Positions 1 through 6,626 of a DNA stretch of 15,710 nt are shown piece by piece. Source of the DNA: CAYMCV01 sp964389005 (GTDB lineage: Bacteria; Bacillota; Clostridia; Lachnospirales; Lachnospiraceae); assembly GCA_964389005.1 (NCBI GenBank), contig CAYMCV010000055.1, positions 1 to 15,710 of the forward strand. The letters run 5' to 3'. The first letter of the stretch is position 1; every line of letters starts with the position of its first letter. A model generated the notes under the pieces. That model was not told the DNA's origin and did not search any database. It saw only the letters and a list, made by a program, of their open reading frames with translations. A program made the position numbers and the translations under genes.

Positions 1-1
1 T

Positions 2-325
2 ATCAATGCAATTCCTTTTTATACGAGGTTGTGGAAGACAGATAATGGTGCCGTTACCAGCGAGGCCATCGGTATGGATCGCGCGGATCAGGTACTTGCG
101 GAATTGGGTGTGACTCCGGAATGGGATGAGGGCACCTGCCAATATTATGCAGAATATACTTCCGGTAATGCGTATTACCAGATATGGCTTGAGAATGAGG
201 ATTCGATACGGGCGAAACTGAATGTGATGAATGTGAATCAGGTGGCCGGCGTTGCGGCGTGGAAACTCGGATTTGAACGCGACAGCATATGGGAATTGCT
301 TGCTTCTTATGTGAATATGGAATGA
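2..325 (+). CDS. GH18-type glycoside hydrolase, C-terminal fragment
   Basis: The frame is open from the left edge, so only the last 107 residues are visible and the start lies outside the window. The fragment opens with an IPFYTRLW segment and ends with GVAAWKLGFE followed by a short helix, which resembles the C-terminal end of the TIM barrel in GH18 enzymes of the YaaH/SleL and chitinase-like type found in Clostridia. In that family the tryptophan near the end of the barrel lines the sugar-binding cleft. The catalytic DxxDxDxE motif would lie upstream and cannot be checked. The family substrate is a beta-1,4-linked N-acetylglucosamine polymer, either peptidoglycan/spore cortex or chitin; the next gene is a peptidoglycan amidase, which favours a cell-wall role. 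The family call rests on short motifs only. Confidence 0.7.
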   Translation: MNAIPFYTRLWKTDNGAVTSEAIGMDRADQVLAELGVTPEWDEGTCQYYAEYTSGNAYYQIWLENEDSIRAKLNVMNVNQVAGVAAWKLGFERDSIWELLASYVNME

Positions 326-385
326 TGCGTCTTTTTTAGCCGGATTGCACATAAAGTGTATAGAAAACCGGCGGAGCAGGGATTC

Positions 386-1198
386 ATGACGGAAAAGAAG
401 ACGCGCGCACAAAAGATTGTAATGGCTGTGATTCTGATTGTGGCTTTTATCTTACTGGCCAAAATACTTGCGGATTGGACGATTGAACAAAGAGAACAAA
501 AACGTGTGGAATCGATGCGCGAAGATGCAGGCAAACCGGCGGAAGAAGCGGATGGGAGCGAAGCATCTGACGTCAAAGAATTTAAAGGCATGAAGGTGGT
601 AATCGATCCGGGACATGGCGGGGACGACCCCGGCAAAGTCGGCGTCAATGGGCAAAAAGAGAAAGACATTAATCTTCAAATTGCCGGAATTCTGCGTACA
701 TTGCTGGAGAACGAAGGCGTCGAGGTTATCATGACAAGAACAGAAGACTGCGGGCTTTCTGCGGGAAACGCCGGTAACAACAAGGTGGAAGATTTAAAGA
801 AGCGACTTGCGATACTCGAAGACACCAAGCCGATTCTGGCGGTCAGTATTCATCAGAACAGTTACCGCGACCCAGCAGTATACGGACCGCAGGTCTTTTT
901 TTATACCACCAGTGTGACCGGTGAAAAGATTGCAACCATTCTGCAGAATTCGCTGAATACATATTTGGACGTGAAGCGCCCCAGGGTTCAGAAGGGAAAT
1001 TCGACGTACTATATTTTGAAGAAAACAACGGTTCCGACAGTCATAGCAGAGTGCGGTTTTTTGAGCAATCCGGAGGAGGCTGCCAAATTGGCAAACGAGG
1101 AGTATCAGAATTTGGTTGCACAGGCGTTGTTTGACGGGATTGCAGACTATCTCAGGGAATGGAAGGCGGAACAGGAAGTTTTTCTTTTTATCTCATAA
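386..1198 (+). CDS. cwlD: N-acetylmuramoyl-L-alanine amidase, CwlD-like, membrane-anchored
   Basis: A zinc enzyme of the Amidase_3 family, which cuts the bond between muramic acid and the peptide stem of peptidoglycan. The 270-residue product has an N-terminal membrane anchor (about residues 10-28), a charged linker and the catalytic domain from about residue 69. The zinc ligands are visible as H77 in DPGHGG, E92 in EKDINL and H156 in SIHQN, and the catalytic glutamate as E222 in AECGFLSN. The KVEDLKKRLAIL segment and overall layout resemble B. subtilis CwlD, which acts in muramic-lactam formation in the spore cortex; a vegetative amidase role is also possible. The ATG at 386 is preferred over an in-frame GTG at 356 because GGAGCAGGG lies just upstream and the anchor then starts normally. 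It follows the GH18 gene by 60 bases, probably in the same transcript. Confidence 0.88.
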   Translation: MTEKKTRAQKIVMAVILIVAFILLAKILADWTIEQREQKRVESMREDAGKPAEEADGSEASDVKEFKGMKVVIDPGHGGDDPGKVGVNGQKEKDINLQIAGILRTLLENEGVEVIMTRTEDCGLSAGNAGNNKVEDLKKRLAILEDTKPILAVSIHQNSYRDPAVYGPQVFFYTTSVTGEKIATILQNSLNTYLDVKRPRVQKGNSTYYILKKTTVPTVIAECGFLSNPEEAAKLANEEYQNLVAQALFDGIADYLREWKAEQEVFLFIS

Positions 1199-1203
1199 GA
1201 GAT

Positions 1204-1213
1204 GTGGTATACT
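1204..1213 (+). promoter_or_regulatory. Putative extended -10 promoter upstream of sua5
   Basis: TATACT at 1208-1213 is preceded by TG with one base between, which fits an extended -10 element. There is no good -35 box at the expected spacing, as is common for extended -10 promoters. It lies about 50 bases before the sua5 start and just past the amidase stop. Assigned by motif only. Confidence 0.4.
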
Positions 1214-1263
1214 ATTTTTGAGTTTGGGGTAAAAGCGGAACGGCAGAAAGCAGTGACAATAAG

Positions 1264-2316
1264 ATGGAGACACTTTTAGTTAAAGTTACTTGCGATGCGC
1301 AGGAAGAACTTACGGCAGCGGGAGAACGAATCAAGCAGGGCGGTTTGGTGGCATTTCCGACGGAGACCGTATACGGCTTGGGAGGCGATGCCTTACAGGC
1401 TGCGTCGTCGCGCCGTATTTATGAAGCAAAGGGAAGACCGTCCGACAATCCGCTGATTGTGCATATTGCAGAGTTTGGGGCATTGCATGCGATTGTACGG
1501 GAAATACCGCAAAGCGCGATTCTACTGGCAGAGAAATTCTGGCCGGGACCGTTAACCATGATTTTTCACAAGAGTGAACTCGTTCCGTTAGAGACGACAG
1601 GCGGACTTGACACAGTGGCGGTTCGGATGCCGAATCATGACATTGCACTTTCATTTATTCGTGCAGCCGGCGGTTATATCGCGGCACCAAGCGCGAATGC
1701 TTCGGGTCGACCGAGCCCGACATGTGCAGCGCACGTGTGGGAGGATTTGCAAGGGAGAATCGATATGATTCTGGACGGCGGCGACGTAGGCATCGGAGTC
1801 GAGTCGACAATTGTAGATTTGACCGATGATGTTCCAATGATATTGCGTCCGGGTTTCATTACTGCCGATATGATTCGCGAGGTATTGGGTCGGGTAGAAA
1901 TTGACAGAACAATTCTGGANNNNNNNNNNGTCAATTGTAAAGACAGACCGAAAGCACCGGGCATGCGTTATCGACATTATGCACCGAAGGGCGAATTGAC
2001 AATTGTCGAGGGAGAGCCGGATGCGGTAAACGCGACAATGCTTTCGCTTCTTACAGAAGCGGCGGCACAGGGCAAGAAGACAGGCGTCATTACAACAACG
2101 GAATATGTTGATAAATTTGCGGCAGACAGTGTCAAATGCGCCGGAGACCGTGGCGACGAAGCGGCAGCGGCAGCTGCACTGTATCGAATGCTGCGAGAGT
2201 TTGATGAGGAAGATATTGAAGTCATTTATTCGATTGCTTTTTCTGAGGATGGCCTGGGACAGGCGGTTATGAATCGCTTGTTGAAAGCGGCAGGACATCA
2301 GATTATTCAAGTTTAA
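1264..2316 (+). CDS. sua5: Threonylcarbamoyl-AMP synthase (Sua5/YwlC)
   Basis: Makes threonylcarbamoyl-AMP from threonine, bicarbonate and ATP, the first step of the t6A37 modification of ANN-reading tRNAs; the TsaBDE proteins then transfer the group. The YrdC domain spans about residues 14-200, with PTETVYGLG (32-40), KGRPSDNPL (56-64), PGPLT (94-98), SANASG (143-148) and GVESTIVD (178-185). A linker with the conserved APGMRYRHYAP motif (231-241) leads into a C-terminal Sua5 domain, so this is the two-domain form, and about 350 residues is the usual length. Ten Ns (1920-1929) fall in the linker and hide codons 219-222; the frame is kept across them. The ATG at 1264 has only a weak Shine-Dalgarno, but the N-terminus aligns normally. 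In B. subtilis the orthologue ywlC lies in the same region as rpiB, upp and atp. Confidence 0.95.
   Translation: METLLVKVTCDAQEELTAAGERIKQGGLVAFPTETVYGLGGDALQAASSRRIYEAKGRPSDNPLIVHIAEFGALHAIVREIPQSAILLAEKFWPGPLTMIFHKSELVPLETTGGLDTVAVRMPNHDIALSFIRAAGGYIAAPSANASGRPSPTCAAHVWEDLQGRIDMILDGGDVGIGVESTIVDLTDDVPMILRPGFITADMIREVLGRVEIDRTILXXXXVNCKDRPKAPGMRYRHYAPKGELTIVEGEPDAVNATMLSLLTEAAAQGKKTGVITTTEYVDKFAADSVKCAGDRGDEAAAAAALYRMLREFDEEDIEVIYSIAFSEDGLGQAVMNRLLKAAGHQIIQV
1920..1929. other. Assembly gap (10 Ns) inside sua5
   Basis: Ten undetermined bases lie in the linker between the YrdC and Sua5 domains. The surrounding reading frame is open on both sides and the protein motifs continue normally, so the gene is probably intact. 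The true length of the missing stretch is unknown, because ten Ns is often a fixed placeholder. Confidence 0.98.
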
Positions 2317-2393
2317 CACTATGTGATTGCGTGATTTGACCCGCCGATAAACGGCAGGATTGAATAAATTATATATGCGAAGGGAGTAAACAT

Positions 2394-2819
2394 ATGATAG
2401 CGATTGGTTGTGACCACGGAGGTTATGATTTAAAAGAGGCGCTTATCAAACATTTGGATGAGCAGGGTATTGCATACCGCGATTTCGGTTGCTTTGATAA
2501 GACGTCCTGCGATTATCCGGATTTTGGGAAGCCGGCGGCGCAAGCCGTTGCGGACGGCACCTGTGAGAAGGGAATTCTCATCTGTACAACCGGAATCGGC
2601 ATGTCGATTGTGGCAAACAAGATTCACGGCGTTCGCGCAGCACTTTGTTCGGACATGCTTTCGGCAGAGTTGACGCGACAGCATAATGACGCGAATGTTC
2701 TGGTACTCGGCGCAGGTGTTGTCGGTCCGATGCTCGGATTGCGGATAGCGGACATTTTCCTGACAACGGATTTTTCCGGCGAGACCAAGCATCAACGCAG
2801 AGTAGGTAAAATTGAATAA
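2394..2819 (+). CDS. rpiB: Ribose-5-phosphate isomerase B
   Basis: Interconverts ribose 5-phosphate and ribulose 5-phosphate in the non-oxidative pentose phosphate pathway; cytosolic, usually a dimer. The 141-residue protein is of typical RpiB/LacAB length. It starts with the IGCDHGGYDLK phosphate-binding segment, carries the catalytic cysteine at C64 in ILICTTGIGMSI and the ring-opening histidine at H97 in RQHNDANVL. The nearby glycine-rich GTGIG-like turn (TTGIGMS) shapes the active site. The start at 2394 has a good Shine-Dalgarno (GGGAG) eight bases upstream. It lies 77 bases after sua5 and 34 before upp. Supplying ribose 5-phosphate, the precursor of PRPP, fits its neighbour upp, which uses PRPP. 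A LacAB galactose-6-phosphate isomerase is less likely because it is a single gene with no lac neighbours. Confidence 0.93.
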   Translation: MIAIGCDHGGYDLKEALIKHLDEQGIAYRDFGCFDKTSCDYPDFGKPAAQAVADGTCEKGILICTTGIGMSIVANKIHGVRAALCSDMLSAELTRQHNDANVLVLGAGVVGPMLGLRIADIFLTTDFSGETKHQRRVGKIE

Positions 2820-2853
2820 AAGAAGAAAACACTAATATACGGAGGCAAAAACA

Positions 2854-3483
2854 ATGGCAAAAGTTATGGTAATGGATCACCCGCTAATTCAACACAAAAT
2901 CGGTTATATCCGCAGGAATGATACGGGAACCAAAGACTTCCGACAGACCATCGGCGAGATTGCGATGCTCATCTGCTACGAAGCCACAAGAGATTTACAA
3001 CTTACGGACGTAGAAATCGAGACGCCAATTTGTAAGACAACGCAGAAGGAGTTAAAAGGTAAAAAGATGGCAATTGTGCCGATTTTGCGTGCAGGTCTTG
3101 GCATGGTGGACGGTATGCTGAACCTGATTCCGGCAGCAAAAGTCGGACATATCGGTTTGTATCGCGACCCGGAGACACTGGATCCTGTGGAGTACTACTG
3201 CAAGTTGCCTTCGGATTGTGCAGAAAGAGAGATTTTCGTGGTTGACCCGATGTTGGCGACCGGCGGTTCTTCCGTTGCAGCGATTCGCATGTTGAAAGAA
3301 AAAGGTTGCAAGAATATTCATTTTATGTGTATCATTGCGGCGCCGGAAGGCGTTGAACGCATGAAGAGAGAACATCCGGATGTAGACGTTTATATCGGCG
3401 CATTGGATGAGAAACTGAATGACCACGGTTATATCGTACCCGGACTCGGTGACGCGGGGGATCGTATTTTCGGAACGAAATAA
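2854..3483 (+). CDS. upp: Uracil phosphoribosyltransferase
   Basis: Joins uracil to PRPP to give UMP and pyrophosphate, the uracil salvage step. The 209 residues match the family length exactly. The PRPP-binding motif FVVDPMLATGGSS lies at 128-140 and the uracil-recognition loop IVPGLGDAGDR at 194-204; ILRAGLGM (77-84) is the conserved flexible-loop region. Translation starts at an ATG preceded by GGAGG eight bases upstream. It sits between rpiB and a dCMP deaminase, forming a small nucleotide-metabolism cluster upstream of atp, as in B. subtilis and clostridia. No attenuator or PyrR-binding leader is evident in the 34-base gap before it. Confidence 0.97.
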   Translation: MAKVMVMDHPLIQHKIGYIRRNDTGTKDFRQTIGEIAMLICYEATRDLQLTDVEIETPICKTTQKELKGKKMAIVPILRAGLGMVDGMLNLIPAAKVGHIGLYRDPETLDPVEYYCKLPSDCAEREIFVVDPMLATGGSSVAAIRMLKEKGCKNIHFMCIIAAPEGVERMKREHPDVDVYIGALDEKLNDHGYIVPGLGDAGDRIFGTK

Positions 3484-3551
3484 GGATGAACCTGGTATCG
3501 AGACAGTAGTGATACGGTATGATGGAAGCAATAGAAGGAGGTTTTTGATAG

Positions 3552-4031
3552 ATGAAGCGAACAGACTATATTTCTTGGGATGAGTATTTTATGGGGGTAT
3601 CCACCTTATCGGGCCTTCGCTCGAAGGACCCCAATACACAGGTGGGCTCTTGCATTGTCAGCAGTGAGAATAAGATTCTTTCCATGGGTTACAACGGATT
3701 TCCGAAGGGCTGCTCGGACGATACCTTTCCGTGGGGACGCGAGGGAACGGAACTTGAGACAAAGTATCCTTTCGTTGCACACAGTGAGCTGAACGCCATT
3801 TTGAATTATCGAGGCGGCAATTTGGACGGGGCGAAGATGTACGTTTCCCTGTTCCCATGCAATGAATGTGCAAAAGCCATCATTCAGGCGGGAATCAAAG
3901 AGGTCATCTATGATTCCAATAAGTATGACAAAACCCCTTCCATCGAGGCATCCAAGCGGATGTTTGATGCGGCGGGTGTGAAATATCACCAATATGTAAG
4001 AACCGGACGCAAGGTTGAGATCGAACTGTAA
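3552..4031 (+). CDS. comEB: Deoxycytidylate (dCMP) deaminase, ComEB-like
   Basis: Zinc-dependent deamination of dCMP to dUMP, feeding thymidylate synthesis. The 159-residue protein has the cytidine/deoxycytidylate deaminase signature: H77 and E79 in HSELNAI (zinc ligand and proton shuttle), and C103 and C106 in PCNEC as the remaining zinc ligands. The GYNGFPKGC segment (46-54) and the loop around the FPWGRE stretch are typical of true dCMP deaminases rather than of tRNA or guanine deaminases. A strong GGAGG lies upstream of the ATG. It follows upp by 68 bases, an order also known in clostridia (upp - dCMP deaminase - atp region). The symbol comEB is by homology to B. subtilis; no competence role is implied. 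Confidence 0.93.
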   Translation: MKRTDYISWDEYFMGVSTLSGLRSKDPNTQVGSCIVSSENKILSMGYNGFPKGCSDDTFPWGREGTELETKYPFVAHSELNAILNYRGGNLDGAKMYVSLFPCNECAKAIIQAGIKEVIYDSNKYDKTPSIEASKRMFDAAGVKYHQYVRTGRKVEIEL

Positions 4032-4053
4032 CAGTCGCAGTATGGAGACGGAT

Positions 4054-5253
4054 ATGAGAGTGAGACACAGCCTGCTTGCGTTCCTTCTGATTCCGGCATT
4101 GCTTATGGCGAGTTTACCCGGGATGAGGGCGCAAGCCACCACAATCCTCGACAAAATCAACGAGGCAGAACAAGAAAAAGATAAAACCGAACAGGAAAAA
4201 GCAGATGCCGAGCAAGATAAGAACGAGGCGGAGGGAAACCTTGGCGGCTTGACGGCGCAGCATGCTTCGCTAAAGGATCGCTTGTCTGCCTTGAACGATG
4301 AGATGGTGGCAGCCGGGGAGAACCTTGAACGCATTGAAGGACAGGTTGCCGACAAGGAAGCCGAGATTGCTGCGACACGTGTTGAACTTGCAAATGCACA
4401 GGAAACGGAACGGCAGCAGTACGAAAGCATGAAACTGCGAATACAGTTTATGTATGAAAGCCAGGATACTACCTATCTGCAGATGCTGTTATCGGCAGGG
4501 AGCATTGCGGAGTTCATTAATGCCGCCGATTATATCAATATGATTGCGGAGTATGACAAGGAGCAGTTGGAAGTTTATCAAGCAACCGTTGCTTCGGTAA
4601 CGGCAACAGCAGAGCGATTGGATACAGAGGCGGCGGAACTGGCGGCACTCAATCAAGCTGCAGTGGATGAACAGGACAGAATTGCGAGTCTTGTACAAGC
4701 TACGGCGACACAAGTTGCGGAATATGCGGATCGAATCGATGATATGGAAGAGCAGGTTGCGGCAATCGAGAAAGAAATTGCCGATAAAGAAGCACTTCTG
4801 ATACAGCAACAGGCGGATATTGATGCATTGATGAAGCAGTATCAGGAGGAATTGGAACGTTCCCGACTGGCGGCGATGTCGTCCAAAAGAGATATTTCCG
4901 AAGTGGCTTTTGAAGAGGGAGACAGGTATTTGCTTGCCAATCTCATCTACTGTGAGGCAGGCGGAGAGCCTTATGAAGGGCAGGTGGCAGTCGGCGCGGT
5001 GGTAATTAATCGCGTGCTTTCCAGCGTGTTCTCGGACACGGTCTCCGGTGTTATATATAAAAATCGCCAGTTTTCACCGGTAGCAAACGGCAAACTGGCA
5101 TTGGCGCTGGCGCAGAATAAGGCAACGGAGAGTTGCTATCAAGCGGCGGATGCCGCAATGAGCGGTTATACCAACGTCGGCGGATGCGTTTATTTCAGGA
5201 CACCAATCCCCGGATTGGAAGGAATTGCAATTGGAAATCATATTTTCTATTAG
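4054..5253 (+). CDS. Secreted coiled-coil cell-wall hydrolase with SleB-like domain
   Basis: A 399-residue exported protein of two parts. Residues 1-28 form a signal peptide (basic start, hydrophobic core, cleavage probably after GMRAQA). Residues about 30-275 are rich in Glu, Lys, Ala and Gln with heptad character, and contain the YESQDTTYLQMLLSAGSIAEFINAADYI segment region (135-162) typical of the PcsB/CwlO-type N-terminal coiled coil. Residues about 290-399 are a Hydrolase_2 (SleB) domain, with likely catalytic glutamate E301 in LIYCEAGGEPYEGQVAVGAVVINRV (294-321), QFSPVANG (339-346) and the closing IGNHIFY. SleB enzymes are lytic transglycosylases acting on peptidoglycan. The coil may restrain the enzyme or link it to a membrane partner such as FtsEX; this is inference. 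ATG 4054 is preferred over TTG 4015 or ATG 4042 because GGAG sits six bases before it and the signal peptide starts there. It follows the dCMP deaminase by 22 bases. Confidence 0.85.
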   Translation: MRVRHSLLAFLLIPALLMASLPGMRAQATTILDKINEAEQEKDKTEQEKADAEQDKNEAEGNLGGLTAQHASLKDRLSALNDEMVAAGENLERIEGQVADKEAEIAATRVELANAQETERQQYESMKLRIQFMYESQDTTYLQMLLSAGSIAEFINAADYINMIAEYDKEQLEVYQATVASVTATAERLDTEAAELAALNQAAVDEQDRIASLVQATATQVAEYADRIDDMEEQVAAIEKEIADKEALLIQQQADIDALMKQYQEELERSRLAAMSSKRDISEVAFEEGDRYLLANLIYCEAGGEPYEGQVAVGAVVINRVLSSVFSDTVSGVIYKNRQFSPVANGKLALALAQNKATESCYQAADAAMSGYTNVGGCVYFRTPIPGLEGIAIGNHIFY

Positions 5254-5271
5254 TAGATACAAAGCATGGTT

Positions 5272-5298
5272 TGTGACAGATGTGTCACACGTGACACA
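5272..5298. repeat. Nested inverted repeats between convergent genes
   Basis: TGTGACA (5272-5278), TGTCACA (5283-5289) and GTGACACA (5291-5298) lie side by side. The first two form a hairpin with 7-bp arms and a 4-base loop. TGTGTCAC (5281-5288) and GTGACACA (5291-5298) form a second, mutually exclusive one with 8-bp arms and two bases between. The repeats overlap the 3' end of the minus-strand DUF402 gene. Neither strand has a T-run after the hairpin, so it is not a classic intrinsic terminator; it may be a protein-binding site or an mRNA 3' end structure. Confidence 0.6.
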
Positions 5299-5773
5299 CA
5301 CCGATTTCTGTAAATACATCCTGGTAGGATTTGAACTCTCCGGAGTAGATTAAACGTAACAATCGGTCTGTGACAGACAGTGCGCGCGCTGCATCTTCTG
5401 AGGAAAGAATTCCCTTTGTCAACGCTTCGGACAACTCGTCCAAATCAACGACTTTGACGAAACCGTGTGGATAGATGATGACATCAATCAGCAAATCGAC
5501 AGAAGTAAGCGAGTTCGCAGAAACATCGTGTTCATAATCAACGATATCGATATACCAATACAGAAATGATTGATCGGCGCGAAACATCATGCTGACTTTA
5601 AAACCTTCTTCTATGAAGTAGGCAGAGTACCCGTGGCTTAAATCCGACCGTGCTTTCAGTGTATTCCACTTGGTAATAATGAGTGACGGACTTGATTGCA
5701 GAATGATGTCGTCTTTTAGAAGAATGCATTCTTGGGGGATTAGTCGTTTGCGGTACAAAGTAGGTTGCTCCAT
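5285..5773 (-). CDS. DUF402 domain protein
   Basis: A 162-residue soluble protein of the DUF402 family (the FAU-1/Ntdp-like fold; some relatives hydrolyse nucleoside di- and triphosphates, others bind RNA). Diagnostic segments are YRKRLIPQE (7-15), the W36-to-G48 region, YWYIDIVD (72-79), DLLIDVIIYPHG (93-104) and DLDEL (110-114); the acidic residues in the last three are the likely metal ligands. Length is normal. The ATG on the minus strand (5773) has a GGAG about nine bases upstream. It is the only minus-strand gene in the window, convergent with the secreted hydrolase and divergent from the ATP synthase operon, with its own putative promoter in the shared intergenic region. The precise substrate cannot be read from sequence. 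Confidence 0.85.
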   Translation of the reverse strand: MEQPTLYRKRLIPQECILLKDDIILQSSPSLIITKWNTLKARSDLSHGYSAYFIEEGFKVSMMFRADQSFLYWYIDIVDYEHDVSANSLTSVDLLIDVIIYPHGFVKVVDLDELSEALTKGILSSEDAARALSVTDRLLRLIYSGEFKSYQDVFTEIGVCHV

Positions 5774-5828
5774 AAAAGAACTCCTTTCGCGGGAAATAGC
5801 TTTTGCTACCGAGATTCATATATGTCTA

Positions 5829-5857
5829 ACTATGACTTGGAATCGGTATAAAGTCAA
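5829..5857 (-). promoter_or_regulatory. Putative promoter of the DUF402 gene
   Basis: Read on the minus strand, TTGACT (5857-5852) and CATAGT (5834-5829) are separated by 17 bases, a fair sigma-A promoter (5 of 6 and 4 of 6 matches). The predicted transcript start leaves a leader of about 50 bases before the DUF402 ATG. Motif evidence only. Confidence 0.45.
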
Positions 5858-5858
5858 T

Positions 5859-5879
5859 GTTAAAAATCACGATTTTAAC
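5859..5879. repeat. Inverted repeat between divergent -35 boxes
   Basis: GTTAAAAATC (5859-5868) and GATTTTAAC (5871-5879) are complementary over 9 bp with one extra A in the left arm and AC in the middle. The repeat exactly fills the space between the proposed -35 of the DUF402 gene (ends 5857) and the proposed -35 of the atp operon (starts 5880), a typical position for an operator acting on both promoters. AT-rich palindromes can also arise by chance. Confidence 0.5.
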
Positions 5880-5908
5880 TAGACATTATTAGTAAATATG
5901 GGTATAAT
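5880..5908 (+). promoter_or_regulatory. Promoter of the ATP synthase operon
   Basis: TAGACA (5880-5885, 5 of 6 matches) and TATAAT (5903-5908, perfect) with exactly 17 bases between make a near-consensus sigma-A promoter. Transcription would start near 5915, leaving a leader of about 25 bases before atpZ. No other comparable promoter is seen within the operon. Confidence 0.8.
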
Positions 5909-5940
5909 CAAACGAGTGGGATATGGGGAGGACGTTTGCG

Positions 5941-6189
5941 ATGGGCTCCGGAAGAAGACGGCATAACGACGATAAGAAAACGGTGCTACAGTCGCTGTCA
6001 ATGATTACGCAATTCGGTCTATCCATGTTGGTTCCCGTTATGATTTGCTTTTTTGGCGGATATTATCTTGATCGTAAGCTCGGGACTTCATTTCTTGCGA
6101 TACTCCTATTTTTTGTCGGTGCGGTAGCAGGAGCATGGAATGTATTTGTCATGATACGAAAGATGAACCAAAGTGACGGGAAGAAGTAG
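5941..6189 (+). CDS. atpZ: AtpZ-type small membrane protein of the ATP synthase operon
   Basis: An 82-residue protein with a basic N-terminus and two membrane helices (about 20-43 and 52-73) separated by the GYYLDRKLGT turn (40-49), the pattern of the AtpZ/ATPase_gene1 family. Members precede atpI in many Firmicute atp operons; with AtpI they are linked to Mg2+/Ca2+ handling and to assembly or stability of the c ring. An in-frame ATG at 5923 exists, but the GGGGAGGA Shine-Dalgarno at 5926-5933 lies inside that extension and is correctly spaced for ATG 5941, so the shorter form is chosen. It is the first gene of the operon, 17 bases before atpI. Confidence 0.85.
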   Translation: MGSGRRRHNDDKKTVLQSLSMITQFGLSMLVPVMICFFGGYYLDRKLGTSFLAILLFFVGAVAGAWNVFVMIRKMNQSDGKK

Positions 6190-6206
6190 CGAAGAAGGAT
6201 CGGGAG

Positions 6207-6602
6207 ATGAAGAAGAATTCGACATTAGCGGAATTATGGATAGGCTCTGTTGTGACAGGCGTTCTTTTTCAAGCGACCTTAATATGGTTTTTTAGTGATA
6301 AAATCGGTTTTTCCCTGGGACTTTGGGTTGGTATTCTCGGAGCCGGATTCATGGCATGGCATATGGCTCGCTGTGCCCGGAAAATAACGGAAGGGACACA
6401 GGATGCAGCGGATCGAACGATGCGCTTTGGGGTATTGGTTCGTTATGCGGTTGCGGCAGGACTGATGTTGACCGCCGTATACATCCCACGGATGGATGCC
6501 GTTGCAGTATTTTTTGGACTGATTTCTTTAAAAATGGCGGCGTATTTACAGCCGGTTACACATAAAGTTATCTGTCATTTCAGAGGACAGGAACAGGAAT
6601 AA
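6207..6602 (+). CDS. atpI: ATP synthase protein I (AtpI)
   Basis: A 131-residue membrane protein with four predicted helices (about 10-29, 33-51, 75-94 and 95-115) and a short basic loop between the second and third (CARKITEG). Size, topology and position between atpZ and atpB fit AtpI, which is not part of the finished enzyme but assists c-ring assembly in Na+-type ATPases such as that of Acetobacterium woodii. Sequence conservation in this family is low, so position carries much of the call. The Shine-Dalgarno is modest. Confidence 0.8.
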   Translation: MKKNSTLAELWIGSVVTGVLFQATLIWFFSDKIGFSLGLWVGILGAGFMAWHMARCARKITEGTQDAADRTMRFGVLVRYAVAAGLMLTAVYIPRMDAVAVFFGLISLKMAAYLQPVTHKVICHFRGQEQE

Positions 6603-6626
6603 GTGTATCGAAACGGAGGTAGCGTG

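Noticed and set aside
1651..2319. Minus-strand open frame (222 codons) opposite sua5
   Set aside because: It runs through the N gap, is antisense to a conserved gene and has Cys/Arg-rich composition without any family motif.
2336..2375. Possible promoter between sua5 and rpiB (TTGACC at 2336-2341 with AT-rich TAAATT/TATATA further on)
   Set aside because: The nearest -10-like boxes are 23 and 28 bases away, well outside the usual 16-18, so I did not call it. The small GCCG/CGGC hairpin nearby has no T-run and is not a terminator.
3484..3551. Terminator after upp (GTATC/GATAC inverted repeat)
   Set aside because: Only a 5-bp stem with a long loop and no following T-run; read-through into the dCMP deaminase is more likely.
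3606..4430. Long minus-strand open frame (274 codons) across the dCMP deaminase and hydrolase genes
   Set aside because: It is antisense to two well-supported genes, has Ser/Cys/Arg-rich low-complexity content typical of a shadow frame, and shows no recognisable domain.
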